Part shown: positions 46,789 through 56,030 of the stretch, one piece after another
How the letters are laid out: each line of letters begins with the position of its first letter
Position numbering within the stretch: position 1 is the stretch's first letter
Origin: JBBRBB01 sp963830175
GTDB lineage: Bacteria; Bacteroidota; Bacteroidia; Chitinophagales; Chitinophagaceae
Reading direction: 5' to 3'
Assembly: GCA_963830175.1 (NCBI GenBank)
Contig: CAWHKV010000008.1
Coordinates: 1 to 64,000 of the forward strand
DNA length: 64,000 nucleotides
Notes under the pieces: model-generated
Told to the model about the DNA's origin: nothing
The model's database searches: none
What the model saw: the letters and a program-made list of their open reading frames with translations, nothing else
Translations under genes and position numbers: made by a program

Positions 46789-47085
46789 TTACTGGCAGTT
46801 GTCAGTATTAGAACAACCTTCATTGCTATCACCGTTGCATCCATATCTATTATTTTGACAATCTACAAACTTGTTATCAGTAAGAGTATTTGTTATTCCT
46901 TTTAGTACTGCCTGAAAAAACGTGGCTGTTCGCTGAACGACTATAAACCAAAACCCCATAAATGAAAATTTCATAATCTTAGAAACACGCTTGTCGTAAA
47001 ACCATCGCCGAAATCGATGGTGTTTAATTTCCTTTTTCCACAGAGTGTATTCCGATAATCCATGCTCAATAGTATGGCGAACCAT
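46789..47085 (-). CDS. Uncertain short open frame upstream of the delta-60 gene
   Basis: A 98-codon frame lies in the 455-base gap between glutaryl-CoA dehydrogenase and the delta-60 gene. Its N-terminal half is basic (LWKKEIKHHRFRRWFYDKR), followed by one hydrophobic stretch and a Cys/Asn-rich end (VDCQNNRYGCNGDSNEGCSN). I recognise no family, and a chance frame or a remnant of something larger is as likely as a gene. The remainder of the gap (46762-47216) shows nothing else I can name. Confidence 0.2.
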   Translation of the reverse strand: MVRHTIEHGLSEYTLWKKEIKHHRFRRWFYDKRVSKIMKFSFMGFWFIVVQRTATFFQAVLKGITNTLTDNKFVDCQNNRYGCNGDSNEGCSNTDNCQ

Positions 47086-47216
47086 GAACGGAGCGTCGCC
47101 GGAAAAAGCCCAATAGAGGGCGATTGTTGGTCACATAAAGAACAGCTTGGAAATCCTAAGCTTGATATTTAGTAGTGCAGGCAGTTCCGCGCCTTTCGCT
47201 TCCCGCAATTACGGTT

Positions 47217-48402
47217 TTACAGGAAGGCATTAATCCCCGTAACATCCATTCCTGTTATAAGTAGATGAATGTCGTGTGTGCCTTCATAAGTAATTACACT
47301 TTCCAGGTTCATCATATGGCGCATAACACTGTATTCGCCCGTTATGCCCATGCCGCCTAACATCTGGCGTGCATCTCTCGCAATATTCGCAGCAATTTCG
47401 CAACTGTTTCTTTTCGCCATACTCACCTGCTGCGGTGTTGCACGTCCTTCATTCATCAGTGTTCCCAGGCGCCATACAAGCAGTTGCGCTTTGGTTATTT
47501 CGGTGATCATTTCAGCCAGCTTTTTTTGCTGCAGTTGAAAACCACCAATGGGCTTTCCAAACTGCACACGTTCTTTGCTGTACCGCAGTGCGGTATCATA
47601 GCAATCCATTGCGGCGCCCAATGCGCCCCAGGCTATACCATAACGTGCTTTGGTTAAACAACCCAGCGGGCCTTTTAAACCTTTAATATTTGGAAATATA
47701 TTTTCTTTTGGCACCTTTACATCATGAAATACCAGTTCGCCTGTTGCACTTGCACGAAGGCTCCATTTGTCGTGGGTGGTTGGTGTGGTAAAACCTTCCA
47801 TGCCTCGTTCAACTATTAAACCTCTTATGTCACCCTTTTCATCTTTCGCCCATACAACAGCCACCTGCGCAAAAGGTGCATTACTGATCCACATTTTTGC
47901 GCCATTCAAAATAACATGATCACCTGCATCTTTAAAATTGGTGACCATGCCGGCAGGGTTGCTGCCATGGTCGGGTTCGGTTAGCCCGAAACAACCCAGC
48001 CATTCACCGCTGGCCAGCTTTGGCAGGTATTTTCTTTTTTGTTCTTCGCTTCCATAAGCATGTATCGGAAACATTACCAAGGCTGCCCTGCACACTGGCT
48101 GTAGACCGCACGCCACTGTCGCCACGTTCCAGCTCCTGCATCATAAGACCATAGCTTATATAGTCAAGACCTCCGCCGCCATATTCTTCAGGTATTGTGG
48201 GTCCAAAACATCCGAGGTCGCCCAGTTGCTTTACAATGTGTTCAGGAAATTCTGCACGTTGCGCATACTCTTCAATAATGGGAGAAATTTCTTTCTTTAC
48301 ATAATTGCGCACACTGTCGCGAATCAGTTTGTGTTCTTCGGATAAAAGTTCATCAACCAAAAAATAATCAGGAGATTGAAAAAGGTCTGTTCTGGCAGCC
48401 AT
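47217..48402 (-). CDS. gcdH: Glutaryl-CoA dehydrogenase (acyl-CoA dehydrogenase family), one frameshift
   Basis: An FAD enzyme that oxidises and decarboxylates glutaryl-CoA to crotonyl-CoA in lysine/tryptophan breakdown. N-terminal helical domain (YFLVDELLSEEHKLIRDSVR, FGPTIPEEYGGGGLDYISYG), middle beta domain (GCFGLTEPDHGSNPAGM, ILNGAKMWISNAP) and the C-terminal domain with ESVITYEGTHDIHLLITGMD, whose Glu in TYEGTHD is the catalytic base characteristic of GcdH. An extra G near 48078 splits it: the corrected join is TASVQGSLVMFPIHAYGSEE. Unshifted pieces are 47217-48125 and 48004-48402. The start at 48402 (MAARTDLFQ) is chosen over an upstream in-frame start. Kynureninase lies upstream on the same strand. 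Confidence 0.85.
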
Positions 48403-48579
48403 ACTTATCAGTTTAAATTTTTTATGTCCCTGGCAATGGATCAAAAATCAGGCATCCGTTGCGTCGCACACTTCAGGGTTCTGTAATTGCCCCAAAGCTT
48501 TACAATAACCCGCGCAAAATTAACAGGCGTTAGTTATACTTCCATTTAATTCATTAGTTATTTAACAAGGCGTAGCCTA

Positions 48580-49858
48580 TTAATCATTCAATACAGAAGA
48601 GATTATTTGCCCGAATTGCCAGATGTCTTTAAAACTGTTATACAAGGGTACAGGTGCAACGCGAATAACATTTGGTTCGCGCCAGTCTGCTATAACGCCT
48701 TTATTTGTGAGTTTGTCAAAAATCTCCTTGCCTCTTTTTAGCATTAACATAGAAACCTGGCAGCCTCTTTCATCTTCATTCCTGGGTGTTATTATTTCTA
48801 TTATTTTTTCTTGTTGCGAATTGTTTATTTCATCTAAAATTTTAAATAAAAATTCGCCGAGCAATTTTCTTTTTGCATGCAAATTTTCGATCCCCGCTTC
48901 TTCAAACATTAATAAAGATGCTTTGTGTGCAGCCAGTAATAAAATAGGCGCATTACTTAACTGCCATCCCTCAGCCGTGGGTATAGGCTCAAAACCCTTA
49001 TCCATTTTAAACCTCGTTTCCTTGGTGTATCCCCACCAACCTGCAAAACGATTAAGGCTTTTATCACCTACATGTTTTTCGTGCAGGTAAATACCTGAAA
49101 TGCCACCGGGGCTTGAGTTTAAATATTTATAACTGCACCAGCAGGCGAAAGTCAACATTCCAATCATGCAAATGCAAAGCAACATTGCCTGCAGCATGTG
49201 CAAGGTCGAACCCTGCATAAGCGCCGGCTTTATGTGCCGCTTCTGTAATTCGTTGCATGTTAAATAACTGACCGGTATAATAATTTATGCCGCCAAATAA
49301 TACGAGTGCAACACATTCATTATTTTTTTCGATCACGTCAATAATGTCTTCTGTACGCAGGTTTTTTTCGCCGGGGCGGGGTTCCACTTCTATAATAACT
49401 TCAGATGGGTTTAGTCCGTGATGTTTTACATGGGTTTCGAATGCATATTGGTCTGATGGAAAAGCTTTAGCCTCGCAAATAATCTTGTACCGTTGTTTTG
49501 TTGGCCGGTAAAAAGTAACCATTAATAAATGCAGGTTAACGGTAAGCTGGTTCATGACTACTACTTCATGCGGCAGGCAACCAACTATTTTGGTAAGTGG
49601 ATGTGCGAGGCTTTCGTGATAAGTTGTCCATGGATCATCACCCTCAAAATGCCCATCCACACCCCGCTTTGCCCAGTCGTCTAAAACATCCTGTATATAT
49701 TTTGCTGCGGACTTTGGTTGCAATCCCAGTGAATTGCCCGTAAAATAAATTACATCGTTACCGTTATGTTGCGGAAAATAAAATTGTTGCCTGTAACGTG
49801 CCAGGGGGTCTGATGCATCCAGCGCTTCGGCTTGTTGCAAAGTATCGTTTGGGTTCAT
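48580..49858 (-). CDS. kynU: Kynureninase, one frameshift
   Basis: A PLP enzyme that cleaves kynurenine (or 3-hydroxykynurenine) to (hydroxy)anthranilate and alanine in tryptophan catabolism. About 425 residues after correction. Landmarks: YFTGNSLGLQPKSAAKYIQD, EGDDPWTTYHESLAHPLTKI, MNQLTVNLHLLMVTFYRPT, FDLAHAAGNVALHLHDW, then CWCSYKYLNSSPGG, where the Lys after Tyr binds PLP, and RFAGWWGY. An extra C near 49150 breaks the frame between ...HDWNVDF and ACWCSYKY. Unshifted pieces are 49127-49858 and 48580-49218. Start at the ATG at 49858. With gcdH it suggests an aromatic amino acid degradation neighbourhood. Confidence 0.88.
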
Positions 49859-49876
49859 TTGTAAATAATTTATTTA

Positions 49877-50662
49877 TCAGAAAGAACCTGTTCGTCCACC
49901 GTCTACAGGAATACTTACACCATTAATATAAGATGCCGCGGGCGAAGCAAGAAATGCGGCCACGGCGGCAATTTCTGCAGCCTCTCCAAAGCGTTTCATA
50001 GGTGTGTCTTCCTGCATGGATCTTTCAACTTCCTGTATGCTTACCTGGTTTTTATCTGCTATGGTTTTGATAAGACTGGTTAACCTGCCGGTTTTGGTAA
50101 AACCCGGCAAAACATTGTTTACAGTAATGTTATATTCTCCCAATTCATTAGCCATGGTTTTTGCCCATGATGCTACTGCCCCACGGATTGTATTTGAAAC
50201 ACCGAGGTTCTTTAAAGGTATTTTTACTGATGTAGAAATAATATTTATAATTCGACCATAACCTTCTTTTTGCATTGAGGGAATTACAGCTTTTGCAAGA
50301 ATATGATTCACCACCAGGTGTTGATTAAATGCATTAACAAATGCACTTTCTTCAGCATCAATTATTGGCCCTGCTGCAGGACCGCCAGTGTTATTTATGA
50401 GAATGTGAACTGTATGGTTTTGCATAAAACCATTTATGATATGCTTCACTTCTTCCGGTTTGCTGAAGTCTGCAACAAGGAAACTGTGCAATTGTTGTTC
50501 GCTAATGTCTAATTGTTCGATTGCTTTTTTAAGCGATGATTCATTCCTTGCCATTAAAACACAATTAGCACCAAGTAATGCGAGTTCAATAGCGCAGGCC
50601 AAGCCAATTCCCTGCGTGCTTCCGCAAATAATAGCTGTTTTATTTAATAATGATAATTGCAT
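49877..50662 (-). CDS. SDR family protein lacking the catalytic Tyr/Lys
   Basis: 261 residues from the ATG at 50662, which follows AAAGAAATT; a TTG 12 bases upstream is in frame. Rossmann signature GSTQGIG (14-20), NNTGG (90-94) and C-terminal YINGVSIPVDGG are present. The active-site YxxxK is replaced: Ser156 and Arg160 occupy those places in VSNTIRGAVASWAKTM, while the serine at 143 is kept. A 3-oxoacyl-ACP-reductase-like SDR subgroup with an imperfect tetrad is known (I recall BKR_SDR-like). The reaction is unknown. It lies 19 bases upstream of kynU and 17 bases after pyrF, probably in one transcript. Confidence 0.78.
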   Translation of the reverse strand: MQLSLLNKTAIICGSTQGIGLACAIELALLGANCVLMARNESSLKKAIEQLDISEQQLHSFLVADFSKPEEVKHIINGFMQNHTVHILINNTGGPAAGPIIDAEESAFVNAFNQHLVVNHILAKAVIPSMQKEGYGRIINIISTSVKIPLKNLGVSNTIRGAVASWAKTMANELGEYNITVNNVLPGFTKTGRLTSLIKTIADKNQVSIQEVERSMQEDTPMKRFGEAAEIAAVAAFLASPAASYINGVSIPVDGGRTGSF

Positions 50663-50678
50663 AATTTCTTTCAATTTT

Positions 50679-51494
50679 TTAACCCGGCAATTTCTCCAGG
50701 TATGTTTTCATTTCATGCTGGTATTGCATGGCAATCGCAGCAGATTCTTCAGCAAAATTTTCTTTGTTACCCGCATATATTATTGCCCTGCTTGCATTAA
50801 CCAACAGCCCGCAATCTTTGTTCATGCCATGTGCTGAAACTTGCTGCAGGCTGCCTCCCTGGAAGCCAACACCGGGTATAAGTAAAAAATGTTCAGGTAT
50901 AATGTTGCGTATGTTTGTTAGCTCAGATGCCTGCGTGGCACCTATAACAAACATCAGGTTATTAGGCGTGCCCCAGGATGCTACGGTTCGCAAAACCTTT
51001 TCATATAAAAGTTCATCACCACATTCTTGCAGTTCAAAATTTTTGGCTCCCGGGTTGCTTGTCAGCGCGAGAACAATGGTAAACTTATTCTCATATTCAA
51101 GAAACGGGCGAATACTGTCTTCACCCATATAAGGTGCAACGGTTACTGCATCGAATGGCAATGTTTCAAAAAAAGTTTTGGCATAATGCATACTTGTGTT
51201 ACCGATGTCTGCACGTTTTGCATCAGCAATTTTAAAATGTGTTTCAGGAATGTAATGAAGGGTTTTCTCCAGGGCTTCCCATCCTTTCATACCCTGGGAT
51301 TCATAAAAGGCAGTATTGATTTTATAGCCAACACAATTTTCTTTGGTCGCATCTATGATTGCCTTATTAAAAACGTATACACCCTCTTCCTCATGATGCA
51401 AATGCCTTGGTAAACGACGTACATCCGTATCTAAACCTACACACAGGTATGATTTTTTTTCAAGTATATGGTCAATTAGTTGTTGCCTGTTCAT
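50679..51494 (-). CDS. pyrF: Orotidine-5'-phosphate decarboxylase (type 2)
   Basis: 271 residues from the ATG at 51494 (MNRQQLIDHILEKKSYLCVG). It decarboxylates OMP to UMP, the last step of de novo pyrimidine synthesis. Catalytic DAKRADIGNT gives Asp91, Lys93 and Asp96, with Lys58 in GYKINTAFYE. VALTSNPGA-type and FLLIPGVGFQGGSLQQVSAH phosphate-binding loops follow. The length and the motif set fit the longer type-2 PyrF found in Bacteroidota, actinobacteria and others. It lies between the glycerophosphodiesterase and the SDR genes on the same strand with gaps of 10-16 bases. Confidence 0.93.
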   Translation of the reverse strand: MNRQQLIDHILEKKSYLCVGLDTDVRRLPRHLHHEEEGVYVFNKAIIDATKENCVGYKINTAFYESQGMKGWEALEKTLHYIPETHFKIADAKRADIGNTSMHYAKTFFETLPFDAVTVAPYMGEDSIRPFLEYENKFTIVLALTSNPGAKNFELQECGDELLYEKVLRTVASWGTPNNLMFVIGATQASELTNIRNIIPEHFLLIPGVGFQGGSLQQVSAHGMNKDCGLLVNASRAIIYAGNKENFAEESAAIAMQYQHEMKTYLEKLPG

Positions 51495-51504
51495 AACGTA
51501 CAAA

Positions 51505-52398
51505 TTAATTGAATAAATTCGGATAATCTGTTATGATGCCATCAACTCCATCAGCAATCAATTCATTAATACGTTGCCTGCTGTTGATTGTCCATGGTAT
51601 AATTTTTACATTTTTATTGTGGCATTGTTGTACCAGATACCTGGTTACGAGGCTTTCTGCAGGACTATAAATAGTTGGATAAAAACCCAGCAGGTTAATT
51701 TGCTGATCGAAATTTTTTATATCATAATCTTCTACCAACAAAGCTGTTTTAAATTCGGGATACTTAGTATGCAGGTATTGCAATGTTCGCCTGTCGAACG
51801 ATTGAATAATTACCTTTTGCGATATACCTTTCTGTAAAATCACACCCACAAGTAGATCAACAAATTGTTCAGGTTGGGGGTGGTAAAGATTATCTGTTAG
51901 TGGAGAAGATTTGGTTTCAATATTATAATTAACCGGTGGCAGGTTGTGTGATTGAATGTATAACTCAACGCTGTCAATAACATCCGCGAGACGTGGTTTA
52001 ACCGCAGCCATTTTTTGTTGTTGAGGAAACCGTGCATGTGGTTTTACTCCCACATCAAATTGTTTTACCTCTTCGTAGGTCATGTGGTAAATATTCAATT
52101 CTTTTTCTTCGATTTGGGTAATGGTATCGCCGTTTGCCCTGGTTGTAATTTCATGATTAAAAAAGGTTTCATGACTTAAAATAACCTGGTTATCTTTTGT
52201 AATCACTGCATCCATTTCTAGCGTTGTAACACCAAGGTCAATAGCTTTAATAAAACCTTGTATTGTATTTTCCGGCATTAATCCGCGGCATCCCCGGTGA
52301 CCTTGTACATCTAATTTTGCTGTGTGCATGTTTGCATCTTTATGCCTATGACCGGCGCAACCGGTAAACAGCGTTAAACATAAAAGAGCATGTTTCAT
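51505..52398 (-). CDS. Glycerophosphodiester phosphodiesterase lipoprotein
   Basis: 297 residues. Lipobox LFTGC14 suggests a lipoprotein facing the periplasm. The GDPD TIM barrel has QGHRGCRGLMPENT (His34, Arg35), TLEMDAVITKD (Glu61, Asp63) and LSHE (His76), the standard metal and catalytic set. IETKSSP, IQSFDRRTL and the C-terminal IPWTINSRQRINELIADGVD with GIITDYP complete the family pattern. It hydrolyses glycerophosphodiesters to glycerol-3-phosphate and an alcohol. It belongs to a minus-strand gene run with pyrF 10 bases downstream. Confidence 0.9.
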   Translation of the reverse strand: MKHALLCLTLFTGCAGHRHKDANMHTAKLDVQGHRGCRGLMPENTIQGFIKAIDLGVTTLEMDAVITKDNQVILSHETFFNHEITTRANGDTITQIEEKELNIYHMTYEEVKQFDVGVKPHARFPQQQKMAAVKPRLADVIDSVELYIQSHNLPPVNYNIETKSSPLTDNLYHPQPEQFVDLLVGVILQKGISQKVIIQSFDRRTLQYLHTKYPEFKTALLVEDYDIKNFDQQINLLGFYPTIYSPAESLVTRYLVQQCHNKNVKIIPWTINSRQRINELIADGVDGIITDYPNLFN

Positions 52399-52417
52399 TC
52401 AGTATAATTATTGAAGA

Positions 52418-53155
52418 TTATAAGGCAGGTAATTCTTCAAAAGTAAAAGCTTCTAATGGGTTGTCAAGCACTTTGAATTCTTTATAAATAGTATATGCTT
52501 CCATTTTATCGGCATCATATTGATAGGATGCGATCTCTGTTATTTTATCAGGTGTTAATTCATCAAATATCCATTGATGCGCTAGTTCTTCTGTAAGTAT
52601 GGTAGGCATTCTTTTTTTCTTATTGTGAATTTGTTCCACCAGTGAATTAGCCTTTGTGGTGATCACTGCGAAAGAGTCTATCATTTCGCCTGTAGACTTA
52701 TCTGTCCATGGCTGCCAGATTCCTGCGAGGTAAAAATATTCCCTGCTCTTTAGCTGAATGCAGTAGGGATAAGCTTTTTCTTTTTTTTCGCCTAGTGCCT
52801 TAAAATGCCGCCATTCAAAAAAATGCGTGGCCGGTATTAAACACCTGCGTTTTAAGGCTGCGTCTTTAAACAATTTACTGTCGAGTAATTTTTCGCTGGT
52901 GGCATTTAATAATGGTATGCCCTTCTTCCTGGAGGCAATTAGTTCGTCCGAATTTTTAATCCACCAGGGAATAAATTCCCAGTGCATATTCACTAGTTCA
53001 ATATCTTCCCCCTTTCTTATAATAACAGGTGCTTCGCCATAATCAAAGCCGCTTTTTAATGCCTGCAAAGCCGCAAGCGAGCCAAGTTCTTTTTCAATCT
53101 TTTTTAATTTAATCACCTGGCCGCAGTCGACCCTGTACCCCATAAAATTGCACAT
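52418..53155 (-). CDS. SOS response-associated peptidase / abasic-site crosslinking protein (SRAP, YedK/HMCES type)
   Basis: 245 residues when started at the ATG at 53155, which places Cys at position 2 (MCNFMGYRVDCGQ). The open frame reaches 81 bases further upstream, but only this start gives the essential N-terminal Cys that becomes covalently bound to abasic sites in single-stranded DNA. Other family residues: Asn84 (LLNATSEKL), Glu114 (CLIPATHFFEW), His177 and RMP 182-184 (EQIHNKKKRMPTIL). AGIWQPW and FAVITTKAN are also typical. It protects abasic sites in ssDNA. The promoter region is shared divergently with the SRPBCC gene at 53272. Confidence 0.92.
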   Translation of the reverse strand: MCNFMGYRVDCGQVIKLKKIEKELGSLAALQALKSGFDYGEAPVIIRKGEDIELVNMHWEFIPWWIKNSDELIASRKKGIPLLNATSEKLLDSKLFKDAALKRRCLIPATHFFEWRHFKALGEKKEKAYPYCIQLKSREYFYLAGIWQPWTDKSTGEMIDSFAVITTKANSLVEQIHNKKKRMPTILTEELAHQWIFDELTPDKITEIASYQYDADKMEAYTIYKEFKVLDNPLEAFTFEELPAL

Positions 53156-53241
53156 CCCTTTTTTTATTAAGGTAATAAAAACTTGCCGGGTAAAAGGCAG
53201 ATTAATGCTTTTTATATAAGAACAAGGCTTATTCAATTTGT

Positions 53242-53249
53242 TACCTTTG
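53242..53249 (+). promoter_or_regulatory. Bacteroidota -7 box (TACCTTTG) before the SRPBCC gene
   Basis: TACCTTTG matches the TAnnTTTG consensus and lies 22 bases before the ATG at 53272. A clear TTG at -33 is not seen, so the call rests on the -7 box alone. Confidence 0.4.
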
Positions 53250-53271
53250 AAAAAAAGGGATTATATTGGAA

Positions 53272-53727
53272 ATGCTTTCAATAAAAACAAGAATACAGAT
53301 CAGCAGACCCATAGCTGAAGTTTTTGAAGCTATTGCAGACCCTGAAAAAATGAAAAATTATTTTATTTCAAAAGGCAGTGGCAGAATGGAGGAGGGTAAA
53401 GTTGTTGAATGGTCCTTCCCAGAGTTTGATGGGTCTTTTCCTATTAGAATTGACAAAGTGCAAAAGCCTTCTTTTATCGGGTTTAACTGGACAAATAGTT
53501 CAGGTAAAGACCTTGCAGTGGAAATGTATTTGGAGGAGAAGGGCACAAGCAGTACCCTGGTAACCGTTGAAGAAAAAAGCATGCCTAATAATGATGAAGG
53601 TATTCAGTGGCTGCAACAAAATACTGAGGGATGGGCAAACTTCCTTGCCTTTTTAAAAGCCTATGTTGAACATGGCATCAACCTTAGAATCGGCGCTTTT
53701 GATTTCCTGAAAGATAATAAGCAGTAA
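53272..53727 (+). CDS. SRPBCC / AHSA1-like domain protein
   Basis: 151 residues from the ATG at 53272 (MLSIKTRIQISRPIAEVFEA); a TTG two codons upstream is possible. ISRPIAEVFEAIADPEKMKN, SFIGFNWTNSS, DLAVEMYLEEKGTSSTLVTV and the C-terminal helix EGWANFLAFLKAYVEHG match the START-like AHSA1/polyketide-cyclase fold, a hydrophobic ligand-binding cup. Function unknown, probably cytoplasmic. Divergent from the SRAP gene. Confidence 0.8.
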   Translation: MLSIKTRIQISRPIAEVFEAIADPEKMKNYFISKGSGRMEEGKVVEWSFPEFDGSFPIRIDKVQKPSFIGFNWTNSSGKDLAVEMYLEEKGTSSTLVTVEEKSMPNNDEGIQWLQQNTEGWANFLAFLKAYVEHGINLRIGAFDFLKDNKQ

Positions 53728-53781
53728 CCATATTGATTCTCACCAAAAAATCATTTAAATAAACTAACATATTTTCGCAAC

Positions 53782-55044
53782 ATGAATGAGATGTATGCTT
53801 TAATATGGATAGGCGTTTCCCTGCTATTCATAGCCTTTTTTACCGGCATTGAAATAGCATTCATAACAGCCAACCGTTTAAGCATTGAATTAAGAAAAAA
53901 GCAAGGAAAGAAAAGTGGCATAATTCTCAGCCGCTTTATGGACGAGCCTTCCCGTTTTATCGGTGTTACCCTGGTTGGGTTAAATATTTTTTTGGTTGTT
54001 TATGGCTTGCAGTTTAGCGAGTTAATGCGGGTTTCTCTTTGGAACCCCCTACACCTTCAAAACGAATATGTTAAGCTTGCCTTCAATACAGTTTTAAGTA
54101 CAATCATTGTTTTGCTGATAGCAGAGTTTCTGCCAAGGGCTATTTTTAAGGCGCGTAATGATGGGTTATTAAGTTTTTTTTCCCCGTTAGCTGATCTCTT
54201 TTACCGCATTTTTAGTCCGGTTGCCTCGCTTTTTATAACAATAAGTGAAAATGTGCTGAAATATTTATTCAATGTAAAAGTGAAAACGCATGGTGAGCCA
54301 TTCACTAAAGTAGACCTGGAATATTTCTTTCAGCAAACAAGAGAACAGGATAGCAACAGCGGGCAGGAAATGAATTCGGAATTGTTTGAAAATGCACTTT
54401 CACTTCCCAATATTAAAATAAGGCAATGCCTTGTTCCCCGAACTGAAATTGAAGCCGTTGATGTTAATTATCCCGTGTCTGAAGCTATTAAAAAGTTTAT
54501 TGATACACGTCTTAGCAAGATCGTCGTATACAGCGGAAATATTGATAATATACAGGGTTACGTGCACCAGTTAGATATGCTTAAGCGCCCCACAGAATTG
54601 CAGTCCATCTTATTGCCGATTCCTGTTGTTCCCGAAACCATGAGTGCAACCGACCTCATGAATAAGTTTACCAAGGAAAGAAAAAGCATTGCCTGGGTAG
54701 TTGATGAATTTGGCGGAACCGCCGGTATTGTTACCATGGAAGATCTGCTTGAAGAAATTTTTGGGGAGATACTGGATGAATATGATACCGAGGAGTTTGT
54801 AGAAAAACAACTTTCCGAAAGCGAATACATTTTCTCCGGCAGGATGGAGCTGGATTACCTAAATGAAAAATACGACCTGGATTTTCCTGAAAATGAATCT
54901 GAAACCCTCTCCGGCTACATTATTAATGAACATGAAACCATTCCTAAACTTAAAGAACGAATCATTGTCGATAAGTTCGAATTTGATATTTTGAACGTGA
55001 GCGATACCCGCATCGAGATGGTTAAGATGAAGGTTTTAAGGTAG
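53782..55044 (+). CDS. CNNM/CorC-type transporter-associated protein (DUF21, CBS pair, CorC_HlyC)
   Basis: 420 residues. An N-terminal DUF21/CNNM transmembrane domain (about 1-185: FFTGIEIAFITANRLSIELR, TLVGLNIFLVVYGLQ, IAEFLPRAIFKARND) is followed by a CBS pair (about 205-330: IRQCLVPRTEIEAVDVNYPV, IAWVVDEFGGTAGIVTMEDL). The CorC_HlyC domain comes last (about 345-420: YIFSGRMELDYLNEKYDL, ESETLSGYIINEHE). These proteins are linked to magnesium/cobalt efflux; the related GldE of gliding bacteria has the same layout. Inner membrane. Start at the ATG at 53782. Confidence 0.88.
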   Translation: MNEMYALIWIGVSLLFIAFFTGIEIAFITANRLSIELRKKQGKKSGIILSRFMDEPSRFIGVTLVGLNIFLVVYGLQFSELMRVSLWNPLHLQNEYVKLAFNTVLSTIIVLLIAEFLPRAIFKARNDGLLSFFSPLADLFYRIFSPVASLFITISENVLKYLFNVKVKTHGEPFTKVDLEYFFQQTREQDSNSGQEMNSELFENALSLPNIKIRQCLVPRTEIEAVDVNYPVSEAIKKFIDTRLSKIVVYSGNIDNIQGYVHQLDMLKRPTELQSILLPIPVVPETMSATDLMNKFTKERKSIAWVVDEFGGTAGIVTMEDLLEEIFGEILDEYDTEEFVEKQLSESEYIFSGRMELDYLNEKYDLDFPENESETLSGYIINEHETIPKLKERIIVDKFEFDILNVSDTRIEMVKMKVLR

Positions 55045-55110
55045 TTGAATGCGCTTTAAACTGAAAATTTATTAACCTTTTAATCTTTCAGTCCAATGTT
55101 TTAATCCGCT

Positions 55111-55118
55111 TAACTTTG
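55111..55118 (+). promoter_or_regulatory. Bacteroidota -7 box (TAACTTTG) before tatC
   Basis: TAACTTTG fits TAnnTTTG exactly and lies 24 bases before the tatC ATG. The -33 element is not clear (a TTT at 55086-55088). Confidence 0.45.
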
Positions 55119-55141
55119 CCACTCATTTTTTACCTCATTTA

Positions 55142-55999
55142 ATGGCAAAAGGTTTTTTTGAACGCAGAAGCAGTAAGAAGGCAGAGATGTCTTTTGTTGA
55201 CCACCTGGAAGAATTGCGCTGGCATATTATACGATGCCTGATAGCTGTAGTAATAATTGCCATTGTTATTTTCCTTAATATTCAATGGGTGTTTGATAAT
55301 ATAATATCGGGGCCTATTAATCCAAATTTTGTTAGCTATAAAGCACTGTGCGACTTTAGTCATTTTCTGCATCTGGGCGATACACTTTGCCTTCCCCCCA
55401 TCAATATAAATATGCAGACGACCACGTTTGGTGGCCAGTTTTTCAGCAGTTTTACTATTGCGTTTATGGGTGGTTTTATTGGGGCTTTTCCCTATATTTT
55501 TTGGGAGATCTGGCGGTTTGTAAAGCCGGCTTTAAAAGAAAATGAAACCAGGAACACACGGTTTATAATTTTCTGGGTTTCTTTTTTCTTCTTTTTAGGC
55601 GCAGCATTCGGATACTTTATTCTGGGTCCGTTTACATTTAATTTTCTTACAACCTTCAACATAAGCTCTTTAAACTTACTGGTAACCAAACCCACGCTTA
55701 CCGATTATTTAGATAACCTCACCAATATTATTTTGGGATGTGGTATTGCCTTCGAGATGCCTGTATTGAGTTACCTGCTTACCAAGATCGGTTTAATTAC
55801 ACCCGGCTTTTTGCGCAAGTCAAGAAAGTATGCAGTTGTAATCATTTTAATTATCTCGGCCATAATTACGCCAAGTCCGGACTGGATTAGCCAGGCTATT
55901 GTTTTTATTCCACTTTTTACTTTATATGAAATTGGAGTGATCATTTCTGCGCGCGTCGATAAAACCCGGAAAAAGAAAGATATAGAGGAATGGAGTTAA
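55142..55999 (+). CDS. tatC: Sec-independent protein translocase TatC
   Basis: 285 residues with six transmembrane helices. EMSFVDHLEELRWHIIRCLI is the family N-terminal signature (the twin-arginine-signal binding face). FSSFTIAFMGGFIGAFPYIF, FWEIWRFVKPALKENETRNT and GIAFEMPVLSYLLTKIGLIT follow, then IITPSPDWISQAIVFIPLFT. TatC is the core of the twin-arginine pathway for folded proteins in the inner membrane. A periplasmic loop near 65-95 is longer and more Cys-rich (CDFSHFLHLGDTLCLPP) than in enterobacterial TatC, as often in Bacteroidota. No tatA is visible next to it. rpiB follows 31 bases downstream. Confidence 0.95.
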   Translation: MAKGFFERRSSKKAEMSFVDHLEELRWHIIRCLIAVVIIAIVIFLNIQWVFDNIISGPINPNFVSYKALCDFSHFLHLGDTLCLPPININMQTTTFGGQFFSSFTIAFMGGFIGAFPYIFWEIWRFVKPALKENETRNTRFIIFWVSFFFFLGAAFGYFILGPFTFNFLTTFNISSLNLLVTKPTLTDYLDNLTNIILGCGIAFEMPVLSYLLTKIGLITPGFLRKSRKYAVVIILIISAIITPSPDWISQAIVFIPLFTLYEIGVIISARVDKTRKKKDIEEWS

Positions 56000-56030
56000 C
56001 CTGATTTTGTTCAATTCTAAAGCATTAACC

